Assembly (NCBI GenBank): GCA_001769505.1
Contig: MEOF01000049.1
Span: 1 to 64,000, forward strand
Source of the DNA: Bacteroidetes bacterium GWF2_33_38
GTDB lineage: Bacteria; Bacteroidota; Bacteroidia; Bacteroidales; GWF2-33-38
Length of the DNA stretch: 64,000 nucleotides
Direction of reading: 5' to 3'
Below, piece by piece: positions 63,758 through 64,000 of the stretch; the first letter of the stretch is position 1; every line of letters starts with the position of its first letter. The notes beneath the pieces are model-generated. The model was not told the origin of the DNA. It was given only the letters and a program-made list of their open reading frames with translations, and did no database searches. The translations under genes and the position numbers were made by a program.

Positions 63758-64000
63758 TTACGCACCTCCTCCAAAATTCATCTCCATTCCGTTTTGTTGT
63801 TGACGACGTTGATAGTTGTTGATTTTGTAAATTAGCGTAAGCCTTACAACTTGCGATTCACCTTTGAACCATATGTGCGAATCATAATATTCGGTTTTTG
63901 AATGCGTAATATAATTTTGTGTTCCAAAAATATCGTTAATGCTTACTGCTATCGATGCTTTTTTCTCGAGAAAATCCTTGTGAAACGAAGCTCCAACCGA
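63758..64000 (-). CDS. Outer-membrane beta-barrel protein, C-terminal part (TonB-dependent-receptor-like)
   Basis: The last 80 residues of a minus-strand gene running past the right edge. SINDIFGTQNYITHSK, then VVRLTLIYKINNYQ and a short GGG-rich tail, form the closing strands of an outer-membrane receptor barrel of the Bacteroidota OMP_b-brl type. The N-terminal plug and most of the barrel lie outside the window. Confidence 0.7.
   Translation of the reverse strand, partial: SVGASFHKDFLEKKASIAVSINDIFGTQNYITHSKTEYYDSHIWFKGESQVVRLTLIYKINNYQRRQQQNGMEMNFGGGA

Overview
This A+T-rich window comes from a member of the Bacteroidota that has a type IX secretion system (T9SS). The evidence is a set of surface proteins with T9SS sorting domains (type A at 3-2363 and 20655-22238, type B/CHU_C at 16578-17906 and 60078-63683), a PorP/SprF protein, the short Bacteroidota-type primary sigma factor, the era-der pair, an RprX/RprY-like two-component pair, and promoters of the group-specific form TTG-N18..20-TANNTTTG. 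The sequence does not fix the order or genus.

Layout. 1-2363: end of a PKD-rich T9SS cargo protein. 2570-12363: housekeeping genes (sppA, folK, upp, radC, tRNA-Glu-rpsT, rpoD, rpe), interrupted at 5107-6843 by an overlapping operon of three unrecognised or poorly known genes. 12386-12772: a gene decayed by two frameshifts. 12834-16388: a secreted protein, metF, threonine aldolase and a small membrane protein. 16578-20289: a surface-protein trio (SprB-repeat protein, PorP/SprF, PD40+SPOR-like protein). 20655-24494: a secreted endonuclease I, nadB and a small membrane protein. 24503-30387: an accessory island with two toxin-antitoxin pairs, an attC-like hairpin and a modular repeat arrangement. 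30386-36733: acetate-type symporter with DUF485 partner, porin, DUF302 protein, TDT/SLAC1-type transporter and a Crp/Fnr regulator. 36798-48078: era, der, a lipoprotein, a hemerythrin/LuxR pair, prfC, a FAH hydrolase, an exonuclease, a PD40 protein and dnaN. 48750-53466: the RprXY-like pair, an e(P4)-type acid phosphatase and glyS. 53612-59993: a surface-glycan locus with nonulosonic-acid signatures, with a DUF6364/PIN toxin-antitoxin pair inserted. 60078-64000: a 1201-residue FG-GAP/LamG T9SS protein and the end of an outer-membrane receptor.

How it fits together. The T9SS cargo proteins, PorP/SprF and the glycan locus all serve the cell surface. The glycan locus contains a NeuB/SpsE-type synthase, an SpsF-type cytidylyltransferase, a DUF115/MptE-like protein of the kind linked to nonulosonate transfer, and a protein that fuses a GT2 glycosyltransferase to a CMP-sugar-synthetase-like domain.

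Best candidates for something new: (1) the 24.5-30.4 kb island, in which a 220-bp leader starting at the actP stop codon and a 105-110-bp tail recur around different cargo genes; (2) the attC-like hairpin inside it, with no integrase in the window; (3) the GT2/NeuA-like fusion; (4) a run of five GTTAA boxes, mostly at exact 10-bp spacing, just upstream of the RprX-like kinase gene; (5) the three-gene overlapping operon at 5107-6843.
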